Assembly (NCBI GenBank): GCA_050744325.1
Contig: JBOGHK010000049.1
Coordinates: forward strand, 1-64,000
From: DASXTK01 sp050744325
GTDB lineage: Bacteria > Actinomycetota > Acidimicrobiia > Acidimicrobiales > VFJN01
Length of the DNA stretch: 64,000 nt
Reading direction: 5' to 3'
Shown here: in pieces, positions 7,250 to 16,073 of the stretch
Layout of the letters: every line of letters starts with the position of its first letter
How positions within the stretch are numbered: the first letter of the stretch is position 1
The notes under the pieces: model-generated
The model's input: the letters and a program-made list of their open reading frames with translations, nothing else
Database searches by the model: none
Told to the model about the DNA's origin: nothing
Translations under genes and position numbers: made by a program

Positions 7250-8878
7250 ATGCGCGACTGGCAACACGACGTCGACCAGGTCCACCGCCGCCGCTGGGTG
7301 ACGCTGGCCGTGCTCTGCCTGAGCCTCCTGGTGATCGTGGTCGACAACAGCATCCTGAACGTGGCGCTGCCGACGCTGTCGAAGGCCCCGGCCGACGGCG
7401 GCCTCGGCGCGGCCGACAGCGACCTCCAGTGGATCGTCGACTCCTACGTGCTCGTGTTCGCCGGCCTCCTGCTGACCGCCGGCGCGCTCAGCGACCGCTT
7501 CGGCCGGTACCGGGCACTGGCACTCGGGCTGGCGATCTTCGGGATGGCGTCGATGGTGGCCTCGCTTGCCGACTCGCCGGGCATGCTGATCGCCTTCCGA
7601 GCCCTCATGGGCGTCGGCGCCGCGTTCATCATGCCGGCGACCCTGTCGATCATCGCCAACGTGTTCCGCGACCCCAAGGAGCGGGGCCGGGCCATCGCCG
7701 TCTGGGCCGGCCTGTCGGGCCTGGCGCTCGCCCTCGGCCCCCTCACCGGAGGGTTCCTGCTCGAGCACTTCTGGTGGGGCTCGGTGCTGCTGGTCAACGT
7801 GCCGATCGTCATGCTGGGACTGGTCGCCGGGGTCTTCCTGGTCCCCGACTCGCGCGACGCGGGAGCACCACGGGTGGACGTGCCGGGCGCACTGCTGTCG
7901 ATCGTCGGCCTGGCAACGGTCCTGTGGGGGCTCATCGAGGGCCCGGCCAAGGGTTGGGCCTCGGGGCAGGTGCTCGGCGCGTTCGCGGTCGGCCTGGCCC
8001 TGCTCGGCCTGTTCCTCGCCTGGGAGACCCGCACCGATCATCCGATGCTCGACCTCGGCTTCTTCCGCAATCCCCGGTTCAGCGCGGCGAGCGGCGCCAT
8101 CACGCTCACCTTCATGGCCTTGATGGGCATGATCTTCGTGCTCACCCAGTACCTGCAGTCGGTGCAGGGATTCAGCCCACTGAAGGCCGGCGCCATCATG
8201 CTGCCGATGTCGGCCGTGCTGCTGGTGCTCTCGCCGCTGTCGGCGCGGTTGGTCGAGCGGCTCGGCACCAAGCGCGTGCTGGGCGGCGGCCTGCTGGTCG
8301 TGTCGCTGTCGATGCTGCTCCAGACCCGGTACTCGACCGACACCCCCGAGGTGCTGATCATCCTGGCGTCGATGTTCTTCGCCGTCGGCATGGCGAACAT
8401 CGTCGGGCCGGCGACAGAGTCGATCATGGGCTCGCTCCCCCGCGAGAAGGCGGGCGTCGGCTCCGCGGTCAACGACACCACGCGTCAGGTCGGTGGCGCG
8501 GTGGGCGTCGCGCTGATCGGCAGCCTGATGGCCTCGCGCTACGGCAGCCACGTCGAGTCGGGGCTCGCGGGCGCCGACCTGCCAGGCCGCGTGCTCGACC
8601 GCATCGGCAGCAACATCCAGGCGGGCGTGGGCATCGGCCGAGAGACGGGCGGCGGGCTCGGCGCGCAGATCGTCGAGGTCGCCCGCGACTCCTACATGTC
8701 CGGCATGTACCTGGCACTGCTGGTCGCGTCGCTCATCACCGCGGTGGCTGCGGTCGGGGTGTTCCTCTGGCTCCCCGCCCGAGCCACCCCGGCGACGGCG
8801 GTGCGGGCGACCACGCCGACCGACGACGTCGACGAGGACGTCGTCGCCGCCGGCGTCGGCGGCGACGGCGACGACTGA
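7250..8878 (+). CDS. MFS exporter, DHA2 (EmrB/QacA) type
   Basis: A 542-residue transporter with a strong GAGGAGG ribosome site upstream. TM1 carries the DHA2 signature (VDNSILNVALPTL), loop 2-3 has GALSDRFGRYRAL (motif A), and TM5 has the motif C-like glycine pattern (GLALALGPLTGGFLLEH). Fourteen hydrophobic segments fit the family length. The cytoplasmic C-terminus ends in an Asp-rich tail. The gene is divergent from the MarR regulator across a perfect palindrome, so it is probably induced by the MarR ligand and exports it or a related compound. Confidence 0.9.
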   Translation: MRDWQHDVDQVHRRRWVTLAVLCLSLLVIVVDNSILNVALPTLSKAPADGGLGAADSDLQWIVDSYVLVFAGLLLTAGALSDRFGRYRALALGLAIFGMASMVASLADSPGMLIAFRALMGVGAAFIMPATLSIIANVFRDPKERGRAIAVWAGLSGLALALGPLTGGFLLEHFWWGSVLLVNVPIVMLGLVAGVFLVPDSRDAGAPRVDVPGALLSIVGLATVLWGLIEGPAKGWASGQVLGAFAVGLALLGLFLAWETRTDHPMLDLGFFRNPRFSAASGAITLTFMALMGMIFVLTQYLQSVQGFSPLKAGAIMLPMSAVLLVLSPLSARLVERLGTKRVLGGGLLVVSLSMLLQTRYSTDTPEVLIILASMFFAVGMANIVGPATESIMGSLPREKAGVGSAVNDTTRQVGGAVGVALIGSLMASRYGSHVESGLAGADLPGRVLDRIGSNIQAGVGIGRETGGGLGAQIVEVARDSYMSGMYLALLVASLITAVAAVGVFLWLPARATPATAVRATTPTDDVDEDVVAAGVGGDGDD

Positions 8879-8992
8879 CGCCCTACGGGCACTCGGCCGG
8901 GCGCTGTCAGCATCCGACACCGCCTGGGCCGATCCCGACCTGCTCCGCCGGTCGCTGCGCAACGCCACCCGCCGATCCTTAGTCTGAGCGGC

Positions 8993-9790
8993 GTGACCAG
9001 CGGAAGCCCCGACGGCGACACCACCCGCATTCCCACGGCGGCGGAGGTCTTCGACATGACCGGGCGGGTCGCGCTGGTCACCGGTGGCAGCCGGGGCCTC
9101 GGGCGCCAGATGGTGCTGGCGTTCGCTCGGGCCGGTGCCGACGTCGTGATCACCAGCCGCAAGCTCGACGCGTGCGAGAACGTCGCCCGTGAGGTCGAGG
9201 AGCTGACGGGCCGTGCCGCACTCGCCCACCCCTGTCACGTCGGCCGGTGGGACGACATCCCCGGCCTGGTTGACGCCGCCTATGACCGGTTCGGCAAGGT
9301 CGACGTGCTGGTCAACAACGCGGGCATGTCGCCGCTATACGACAGCCTCACCGACGTCACCGAGAAGCTCTTCGACAGCGTGGTCAACCTCAACCTCAAA
9401 GGCCCGTTCCGGCTCACGGCCCTGGTTGGTTCCCGCATGGTGGCCGCCGGTGGCGGCGTGATCATCAACGTGAGCACGACCGGGTCGCTGCGGCCGGAGC
9501 CCCACTTCCTGGTCTACGCCGCAGCCAAGGCCGGGCTCAACGCCTTCACCGAGGGGTTCGCCAAGGCCTATGGCCCGGCGGTGCGGGTCAACACGCTGAT
9601 GCCCGGCCCCTACTTCACCGACGTCTCCAAGGCCTGGGACCAGAACCACCTGGACACGATGTTCGGCGGCCTCCCCCTCCAGCGCGGCGGACAGCCGGAC
9701 GAGATCGTCGGTGCGGCACTGTTCCTGGCCAGCGACGCCTCGAGCTTCACCACGGGGTCCATCGTGCGCTCGGACGGCGGCCACCCCTGA
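8993..9790 (+). CDS. short-chain dehydrogenase/reductase (SDR)
   Basis: A 265-residue classical SDR. The cofactor motif TGGSRGLG is at 30-37, NNAG near 106, the catalytic Ser in NVSTTGS and the YxxxK pair in YAAAK near 175. The length and motifs fit oxidoreductases of the gluconate 5-dehydrogenase / 3-oxoacyl-ACP reductase type; the substrate is unknown. It starts with GTG at 8993; a TTAGTC box at 8979-8984 could be a -10 for a nearly leaderless message. It is followed 28 bp later by an LLM oxidoreductase, so the two are probably co-transcribed. Confidence 0.88.
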   Translation: MTSGSPDGDTTRIPTAAEVFDMTGRVALVTGGSRGLGRQMVLAFARAGADVVITSRKLDACENVAREVEELTGRAALAHPCHVGRWDDIPGLVDAAYDRFGKVDVLVNNAGMSPLYDSLTDVTEKLFDSVVNLNLKGPFRLTALVGSRMVAAGGGVIINVSTTGSLRPEPHFLVYAAAKAGLNAFTEGFAKAYGPAVRVNTLMPGPYFTDVSKAWDQNHLDTMFGGLPLQRGGQPDEIVGAALFLASDASSFTTGSIVRSDGGHP

Positions 9791-9818
9791 CGACAGTCCA
9801 CTACTGCGGAGGACGACC

Positions 9819-10676
9819 GTGGAGCTCGGGTTCTCGTCGATGAACACCCCGGAGGATCCGGCGCCGGACGTGCTCGCCCGCGCCCTGGAGGAACGCGGCT
9901 TCGAGTCGTTCTGGATCGGGGAGCACACCCACATCCCGACCTCACGCAAGACGCCTTACCCGGCCGGTGGTGAGCTGCCGCCCCAGTACCTCCGGATGAT
10001 GGATCCGTTCCTGAGCCTGGCGGTCGCGGCAGGTGCCACCTCGCGCCTGGTCATCGGCACCGGGGTCGCCCTGCCCCTGGAGCACGACGTCTTCGACCTC
10101 GCGAAGTCGGTCGCGACCCTCGACCACCTCGCCGCCGGTCGCCTGCGGGTCGGCGTCGGGGTGGGTTGGAACCAGGAGGAGCTGGCGAACTGTCGCCCCG
10201 ACATCCCATGGGCCCAGCGCTACCGGGCGCTGGCCGAGTGCGTCGGTGCGCTGCGGGCGCTGTGGACCGACGACGAGGCCGCGTATCACGGTCGGTTCTA
10301 CGACTTCGACCCGGTGTGGTCGTTCCCCAAGCCACGCCAGCAGCCGCACCCGCCGGTCCTGTGCGGCACGGGTGGCCGGCTCGGGACCACCCACGCCGTG
10401 GACTGGGCCGACGGATGGATGCCGATGGACATCGCCCTCGGCGACGTGGCGCGCAAGCTTCGCCGCTTCCGCGAGATCGCCGTGGCGGCCGGTCGGCCCG
10501 ACATCCCCGTCACCATCGTGACCTACGGCGACCCCACCCCCGACACGTTGCGCGGCTACCGCGACCTGGGGATCCGGCGCGTCGTGCTCGGCGCGGCCCG
10601 GACCGGGTGGGACGACCCCGCGACGACGATGCCCTTCGTCGACCGCTACGCGGCTGTGCTCGACGACCTCCGCTGA
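9819..10676 (+). CDS. LLM-class F420-dependent oxidoreductase
   Basis: The 285-residue product has the luciferase-like TIM-barrel signatures: ELGFSSMNTPED start, FESFWIGEHTHIP, ATLDHLAAGRLRVGVGVGWN and the C-terminal VVLGAARTGWDDP. Actinobacterial enzymes of this group use cofactor F420 for hydride transfer. GTG 9819 is chosen because GGAGG lies six bases upstream (9808-9812); an in-frame extension upstream overlaps the SDR gene and is unlikely. Probably co-transcribed with that SDR. Confidence 0.88.
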   Translation: MELGFSSMNTPEDPAPDVLARALEERGFESFWIGEHTHIPTSRKTPYPAGGELPPQYLRMMDPFLSLAVAAGATSRLVIGTGVALPLEHDVFDLAKSVATLDHLAAGRLRVGVGVGWNQEELANCRPDIPWAQRYRALAECVGALRALWTDDEAAYHGRFYDFDPVWSFPKPRQQPHPPVLCGTGGRLGTTHAVDWADGWMPMDIALGDVARKLRRFREIAVAAGRPDIPVTIVTYGDPTPDTLRGYRDLGIRRVVLGAARTGWDDPATTMPFVDRYAAVLDDLR

Positions 10677-10703
10677 CCGCCCCGACTCCCCAGGCCCGGG
10701 TGG

Positions 10704-12359
10704 TCAGAACCGCTCCGCAGCCGACGTCCAGTCCCCGCTGCGCAGCATGCGGACGAGCAGGACCACCGGCAGGAGGCCGACCGCGACGATCAGCAGGGCC
10801 GGGAGCGCGGCGACCTCGAGGCGTGAGTCCTTGGTGGCCTCCCACACCGTGATCGCCAGGGTGTCGCCGCCGACCGGACGGAGCAGCGCCGTGGCCGGAA
10901 GCTCCTTCATGGTCTCGACGAGAACCAACATGGCCGCGGCGATCAGGCCGGGCCGGAGCAGTGGCAGGTGGACGTCGGCGAGGACGCGGGCCCGGTCGGC
11001 GCCGAGCGCTCGGGCCGCGTCGTCGAGGTCAGGGCTGATCCGGCCCATGCGGGCATCGACGGCGAAGTAGGCGAGGGCGTGGAACCGGACCAGGTAGGCG
11101 ATGACCAGCCCCAGGATCGTCCCGGTGAAGACGAGGTCGATGCTCCGACCGAGCGCCTCGTCGGCGACGTCGACCAGGCGACGGTCGAGCCACACCAACG
11201 GCACGTAGACGGCGACGGCCACCACGGTGCCCGGGACCGCGTAGCCCATGGTGGCCAGGCGGCTCGCCGCCAGGCCGATCCGCGACGGTCGGGCCCGTTG
11301 CCCGTAGGCCACGACCGTCGAGGTGATGACGGCGACCAGCGCAGCGATCACTCCGAGGACCAGCGTGTTGCGTGCGGCGCGGGCGAGGTTGCTGTCGACC
11401 GTGCCTTCCACCACGGTCTCGGCGGACCATGCGATGAGCTGGGCCACGGGCACGACGAACACGACCACGAGCAGCACGCAGCCGGGCACGGCAGCCAGCC
11501 ATCGACGCCACCCCCGCAGGCGCCGCGGCACGACTGCGTCGCCGCGGGCGAGGGTTTGGTGGTACCGCGCGCGGCCTCGAAGGAGCCGCTCGAGTGTCAC
11601 CATCGTGAGGGCCAGGCCCACCAGCACGGTGGCGAGCTGCAGCGCGGCAGCCTGGTCGAAGGTCCCGTACCAGACTCGGTAGATCGCGCTGGTGAGCGCC
11701 TGGACCCCGAGGAGGTCGACGGCGCCGAAGTCGGCCAGCGCCTCCATGATCGCCAGGGACGCGCCCGCCGCGAGGGCCGGGCGGGCGAGGGGCAGAGCGA
11801 CCTGGCGCACCGCCTGGCCGTAGGTGCAGCCGAGCGACCGCGCGACCTCGATGGCCTGGCGGGACTGGCCGAGGAACGCGGTGCGCCCGAGGACGTAGAC
11901 GTAGGGGTACAGGACCGCCGTGAGCACGACGATGGCACCGCCCGTGCTGCGCAGCCCGGGGATCCGCAGCCCGTCGCCGAACAGGTTCGTCTGCAGGGGG
12001 CTGGCCAACCCGTACTGGCCGAGCATCACGAAGACCAGGACGTAGGTAGGCATCGCCATCGGGAGGACCAGCGCCCAGTCGAGCCACCGGCGACCGGGGA
12101 AGTCGTAGAACGACAGCAGCAGCGCCAACCCGCCGCCGACGACCAGCGTGCCGGCGCCCACGCCCGCGGCGAGCAGCAGGCTGGTGGCGAGGGCCTCGGG
12201 AAGCAGGGTCCGGCCGATCTGGTCGAACGCGTCGCCCTGCCCGACGAAGCTGGCGGGCAGCGCCACCAGCGGCCCGACCACCAGGAGCGCGACGAGCACA
12301 CCGAGGACCGCCGACGCTGGCACCCGCCGGGTGCGGGCCGGCGCGGTGGTCAACGCCAC
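10704..12359 (-). CDS. ABC transporter permease, ferric iron (FbpB) type
   Basis: A 551-residue membrane protein made of two fused permease domains, as in FbpB/ThiP permeases, with about twelve hydrophobic segments. Each half has the coupling EAA-like motif: VARSLGCTYGQAVRQVALPL in the first and AARALGADRARVLADVHLPL in the second. It lies 25 bp downstream of the periplasmic-type binding protein gene and on the same strand, while the ATPase gene is divergent from that binding protein. Together they make a complete importer, most likely for ferric iron. Confidence 0.88.
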   Translation of the reverse strand: MALTTAPARTRRVPASAVLGVLVALLVVGPLVALPASFVGQGDAFDQIGRTLLPEALATSLLLAAGVGAGTLVVGGGLALLLSFYDFPGRRWLDWALVLPMAMPTYVLVFVMLGQYGLASPLQTNLFGDGLRIPGLRSTGGAIVVLTAVLYPYVYVLGRTAFLGQSRQAIEVARSLGCTYGQAVRQVALPLARPALAAGASLAIMEALADFGAVDLLGVQALTSAIYRVWYGTFDQAAALQLATVLVGLALTMVTLERLLRGRARYHQTLARGDAVVPRRLRGWRRWLAAVPGCVLLVVVFVVPVAQLIAWSAETVVEGTVDSNLARAARNTLVLGVIAALVAVITSTVVAYGQRARPSRIGLAASRLATMGYAVPGTVVAVAVYVPLVWLDRRLVDVADEALGRSIDLVFTGTILGLVIAYLVRFHALAYFAVDARMGRISPDLDDAARALGADRARVLADVHLPLLRPGLIAAAMLVLVETMKELPATALLRPVGGDTLAITVWEATKDSRLEVAALPALLIVAVGLLPVVLLVRMLRSGDWTSAAERF

Positions 12360-12384
12360 GTCGCGACGGTTCCCCGAGCGCGGG

Positions 12385-13455
12385 TCAGTTCCAACCGACG
12401 TCGAGCATGAGCGCCACTGCCTCGTCGAGCAGCGGCCCCGCCTCGTCCACGGCGATCGGGTCGATCGTCACGTCCGCCCAGTCGCTGATGTGCTCGGAAG
12501 GCGGCACCTCGGGGTTGGCCGCGAACTCGCTGCGGGCGACGATCAGCTCCTGCGCGTCGCGGGACGTGAGGTACTCCATCAGGGCCACGGCGTCCTCGTC
12601 GTGGTCGGACCACCGCACCAGCCCGACGCCGGACACGTTGGCGTGGGCGCCGGCACCGTCCTGGTCGGGCCATGCCGGCGCGACCGGGAAGTCCGGGTCC
12701 TCGGCCAGCGCCCGACCGAGGTAGTAGTGGTTGGTGAGCCCGACGTCGCACTCGCCGGCCGCGATCACCGCCAAGAGCTCGCCGTCCGAGTTGACGATCT
12801 CGGGGTCGTTCGCCATCCACGAGCGCAGGAGCTGCTCGGTGGCGGCCCTGCCCCGCTTGGCGATCATGTCGGCGACCAGGGACTGGTTGTACTCGTTGTT
12901 GGACGTGCGCAGGCACGTGCGCCCCCGGTAGCGCGGGTCGCCGAGGTCGGCGTAGTCGGTGACCTGGCCCTCGGGGACCCTCTCGGTGGACACCACGGGG
13001 ATCCGCAACCGGGTGCTGAGGGCCCACCAGGCGCCGTCGTCGTCGTGGAGGTACGGCGGAACGTTGGATTCGAGCGTGGATGTGGACACGCCCTGGAGGA
13101 GCCCGGCCTCCTCGGCCCGCCACAGGTTGGCCAGGTCGGTCGTCACCAGCAGGTCGGCGGGCGTGTCCTCGCCCTCGCGGCGCAGACGCTCGAACAGCTC
13201 GGGGGCCGTGCCGCCCCGAAGCTCGACGTCGATGCCTGTCGCCTCCTCGAAGTCGGTGAAGACCTGCTCGTCGCCGTAGTGCGACCGACCGTTGTAGACC
13301 ACGAGCGCATCGTCGGCGCTGCCGGCGGCGACCAGCGCACCTCCCACCACGCCCATGACCACGACGACGACGAGCACCGGAAGTGGCCAGCGGCGGCGGA
13401 TCAGGCGGGAGAGCAACGACGGCGTCCTCACAGGAGTCGGGATAGCAGCCAGCAT
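12385..13455 (-). CDS. ABC transporter substrate-binding protein, FbpA-like
   Basis: The 356-residue protein has an N-terminal membrane anchor (about 25-46, PLPVLVVVVVMGVVGGALVA) but no lipobox Cys, unusual for a Gram-positive binding protein. The mature part begins DALVVYNGRSHYGDEQVFTD, the classic FbpA opening. Further on, TNHYYLGRAL carries the adjacent Tyr pair that coordinates Fe3+ in FbpA proteins. First gene of the minus-strand permease operon; its ATG 13455 is 75 bp from the divergent ATPase gene. Confidence 0.87.
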   Translation of the reverse strand: MLAAIPTPVRTPSLLSRLIRRRWPLPVLVVVVVMGVVGGALVAAGSADDALVVYNGRSHYGDEQVFTDFEEATGIDVELRGGTAPELFERLRREGEDTPADLLVTTDLANLWRAEEAGLLQGVSTSTLESNVPPYLHDDDGAWWALSTRLRIPVVSTERVPEGQVTDYADLGDPRYRGRTCLRTSNNEYNQSLVADMIAKRGRAATEQLLRSWMANDPEIVNSDGELLAVIAAGECDVGLTNHYYLGRALAEDPDFPVAPAWPDQDGAGAHANVSGVGLVRWSDHDEDAVALMEYLTSRDAQELIVARSEFAANPEVPPSEHISDWADVTIDPIAVDEAGPLLDEAVALMLDVGWN

Positions 13456-13530
13456 CCCTAGTGTAGATGGTTAGGGTTCCCATATAGCAGGCGATGCCGC
13501 ACCTGACATTCCCGAACCACCCCGGGTAGG

Positions 13531-14592
13531 GTGCCGTCAGTGTCCGAGCCGTTGGCGATCCACGCCGCCGACATCCACAAGACGTTCGGAAGCACCCGGG
13601 CCGTCGCCGGGGCCACCGTGACCGTCCAGCAGGGCGAGCTGGTCGCGTTGCTGGGGCCGAGTGGATCCGGCAAGACCACGCTGCTGCGGATCATCGCCGG
13701 GTTCGAGGTCCCCGATGCCGGCGGTGTGACGATCGGTGACCGGCGGGTGGCGGGTGACGGCGTCTGGGTCGAGCCCGACCGCCGCCGCGTCGGCATGGTC
13801 TTCCAGGACGGGGCGCTGTTCCCCCACCTGTCGGTGGCGGGCAACGTCGGCTTCGGCGAACCGCGGGAAGGCCGGGTCGAGGAGTGCCTCACGCTGGTCG
13901 GCCTGGCCGACCGCGCCCGGTCGTACCCTCACGAGCTCTCCGGCGGTGAGCGTCAACGCGTCGCCCTGGCCCGAGCGCTGGCCAACCAGCCCGAGGTGGT
14001 CCTGCTCGACGAACCGTTCGCCTCCCTCGATGCCGGGCTGCGCGAGGCACTGCGCGAGGAGGTCGCGGCGATCCTGCGAGAAGCCGGGGCCAGCGCGTTG
14101 CTCGTCACCCACGACCAGCAGGAGGCCCTCTCGCTAGCCGACGTGGTGGTGGTGATGCGCGAAGGCCGGGTCGAACAGGCGGGTACCCCCGAGGAGGTGT
14201 ACGCGCTGCCGTCGACGCGGTGGGCGGCCGAGTTCCTCGGTGCCGCCGACGTGGTGCCCGGCACAGCGGTCGACGGGATCGTCGACTGCGAGCTCGGCAG
14301 GTTCCCCGCCGACCCGGGCCTGCGGGGAGCGGTCGAGGTCGTCGTGCGCCCCGAGGTGGTCGCGATCAGCGCGGTCCATGGTGCAGACCGTCCCCACACG
14401 CCGAACGGCGCGTCCGACGCCCGCGTCGTCGGACGCTCCTTCTATGGTCACGACCAGCTCGTCCGTCTCGAGCTTGCCAGCGGGCTCCAGCTCCGCAGCC
14501 GCAGCAGCGGCTCGGCTCCCTGGCACCCCGGCGACGACGTGCGGGTGTGGGTCGCGGGGCCGGTCAACGTCCTCGCCTCCTCGACGAGCTAG
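13531..14592 (+). CDS. ABC transporter ATPase, iron (FbpC) type
   Basis: A 353-residue ATPase with Walker A GPSGSGKTT (about 43-51), Q-loop VFQDGALFPH, signature LSGGERQRVALARAL, Walker B VVLLDEPFASLD and switch His in THDQQEA, followed by a C-terminal regulatory domain (about 240-353) like that of FbpC/PotA ATPases. GTG 13531 or GTG 13540 could be the start. It is divergent from the binding protein and permease genes and completes that importer. The gene downstream starts seven bases after its stop. Confidence 0.9.
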   Translation: MPSVSEPLAIHAADIHKTFGSTRAVAGATVTVQQGELVALLGPSGSGKTTLLRIIAGFEVPDAGGVTIGDRRVAGDGVWVEPDRRRVGMVFQDGALFPHLSVAGNVGFGEPREGRVEECLTLVGLADRARSYPHELSGGERQRVALARALANQPEVVLLDEPFASLDAGLREALREEVAAILREAGASALLVTHDQQEALSLADVVVVMREGRVEQAGTPEEVYALPSTRWAAEFLGAADVVPGTAVDGIVDCELGRFPADPGLRGAVEVVVRPEVVAISAVHGADRPHTPNGASDARVVGRSFYGHDQLVRLELASGLQLRSRSSGSAPWHPGDDVRVWVAGPVNVLASSTS

Positions 14593-14598
14593 CTCACG

Positions 14599-15999
14599 GT
14601 GCAGGCGGTCGCCACCCAGCCGGTCGTCGAGCGCCGCGCCCTGGCTGGCGCCGCGTGGCCAGGGGGCGTGTGTCTCGCCGTCGCCGTGGTGTCGCTGGTC
14701 CTGCCGGCCACGCTCGCCTTCGACCCGTGGGCGTGGCTCGTCTGGGGCCGCGAGGTCGCCCACCTCGACCTCGACACGACCGGAGGGCCCTCCTGGAAGC
14801 CGCTGCCGGTCGTGGTGACCACCGTGCTGTCGGTGTCCGGAGGGCTGGCCCCGACCCTGTGGCTGGTGGTGGCACGAACCTTGGGCCTGCTGGGTCTGGT
14901 CTTCGCCTACCGCCTCGCAGCGCGGTTCTCCGGGCGGGTCGGCGGCATCGTGGCGGCGGCGCTGTTGCTTCTCACGCCCGACGGCGGGCCCCGATTCCTG
15001 CGGTTGCTCGCCGAGGGCCACAGCGCTCCCGTGGAAGCGGCGCTCTGCTTGTGGGCGATCGAACGTCATCTCGACGGCCGGCGGGCCCACGCCCTGCTGC
15101 TCGGGACCGCAGTCGCCCTGTTGCGGCCCGAGATCTGGCCGTTCCTCGTCGTCTACGCGGCGTGGCTGTGGCGCCAGGACGCGGTGCATCGGCGCCTCGT
15201 CGCCGTCCTCCTCGCGGCCGTCCCGCTGCTGTGGTTCGGTGGTGACCTGTGGGGCTCGGGGGATGCCTGGCACGGTGCGGATGCGGCGCAAGTCGTCTCC
15301 GGCGACGTCGTCGACCGGACCGGTCTGGCACTGCGACGGGTCGCCAACGTCGTGGTCCTGCCGGCGTGGGCCATGGCGGTGGTCGCGCTGGTCTCGGCCC
15401 GTCGGCGTGGTGAGGCGACCCCCCTGGCCCTCGCCGGCGGGGCGGTCGCGTGGCTGGCGCTCGTGGCCGCGATGAGCGTCGGGCTCGGCTATGCGGCACT
15501 GAGCCGGTTCCTCCTGCCGGCCGCCGCGCTGCTGTGCGTCCTCGCAGGCGTAGGTGTGGTGCGGGCCCTCGCTGCGGTCCCGCCGGATCGGGTGGGTCGG
15601 ATCCTGGCGGCCGGGTTGGTCGCCCTGGGCGTGGTCGCCGTGCTCCCGCGGGTGGTCGCCCTGGAGACCCTCGCCGGCGACGTCCGGACCCGAGCCCGGC
15701 TCGAGAGCGACCTCGAGAGGGTGGTCGACCAGGTGGGCGGCCCCGACGCCGTGCTGGCCTGCGGGGGCATCGCGGTCGACCGGTCCGACGTCCCCCGGAT
15801 GGCGCTGGCCTGGCGGCTGGACGTGCCGTTGAGCCACGTCCCACCTCGGCTGGGCGACGGACCGGGCGTCGTGTTCGCCCGGGTGGGCAGTCGCCGGGAC
15901 GTGCTCCTCTCGGGCGAGCCCTCGTCGGAGGTCGCGACGCTGGCGCGGTCGGCCGAGTGGGTCGCCTACGCCGTGGGATGCCAGCCCGCGCTCAGGTGA
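14599..15999 (+). CDS. polytopic membrane protein, glycosyltransferase-like
   Basis: A 466-residue protein with around ten hydrophobic segments and a soluble C-terminal part (about 380-466). The first outer loop has WGREVAHLDLDTTGGPSWKPL, reminiscent of the acidic loop of GT-C lipid-linked sugar transferases (GT39/GT87 relatives), and LRPEIWPFLVVYAAWL resembles the next conserved loop. I cannot name the family with certainty. It begins seven bases after the iron ATPase and is followed by a GT2 gene, so by context it could belong to the glycan block. Confidence 0.6.
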   Translation: MQAVATQPVVERRALAGAAWPGGVCLAVAVVSLVLPATLAFDPWAWLVWGREVAHLDLDTTGGPSWKPLPVVVTTVLSVSGGLAPTLWLVVARTLGLLGLVFAYRLAARFSGRVGGIVAAALLLLTPDGGPRFLRLLAEGHSAPVEAALCLWAIERHLDGRRAHALLLGTAVALLRPEIWPFLVVYAAWLWRQDAVHRRLVAVLLAAVPLLWFGGDLWGSGDAWHGADAAQVVSGDVVDRTGLALRRVANVVVLPAWAMAVVALVSARRRGEATPLALAGGAVAWLALVAAMSVGLGYAALSRFLLPAAALLCVLAGVGVVRALAAVPPDRVGRILAAGLVALGVVAVLPRVVALETLAGDVRTRARLESDLERVVDQVGGPDAVLACGGIAVDRSDVPRMALAWRLDVPLSHVPPRLGDGPGVVFARVGSRRDVLLSGEPSSEVATLARSAEWVAYAVGCQPALR

Positions 16000-16035
16000 T
16001 CGACCCGGGACCGATCCCGACAGCACGGCTACTAC

Positions 16036-16073
16036 TTGATCTTAGGTACTCCTAATTACCTATAGTCAGCGCG
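16036..16073 (+). promoter_or_regulatory. promoter with nested inverted repeats before the GT2 gene
   Basis: TTGATC (16036-16041) and TATAGT (16061-16066) with a 19-base spacer could be -35 and -10; the ATG at 16074 is seven bases beyond, a leaderless layout. The spacer contains two overlapping inverted repeats: TTAGG-N4-CCTAA (16042-16055) and TAGGTA-N8-TACCTA (16043-16062). It is strikingly AT-rich against its surroundings. The regulator is unknown. Confidence 0.4.

Noticed and set aside
8879..8992. possible short C-terminal gene fragment before the SDR gene
   Set aside because: A frame ending LLRRSLRNATRRSLV is open, but it is too short and has no identifiable family.
7232..9238. 668-codon open frame on the minus strand
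   Set aside because: It lies antisense to the MFS and SDR genes, has a Gln/His/Arg-rich composition with no family resemblance and is a GC-frame shadow.
10968..12410. 480-codon plus-strand frame
   Set aside because: Antisense to the iron permease; low-complexity Asp/Arg/His/Gln composition and no ribosome site.
13469..13481. GGTTAGGGTTCCC as a possible iron-regulator (IdeR/DtxR) box in the iron transporter promoter
   Set aside because: Only one half fits the TTAGGTTAG consensus and it has no matching second half, so I do not annotate it.
14134..16026. 630-codon minus-strand frame
   Set aside because: Shadow of the ATPase and the membrane protein genes, with no protein signature.
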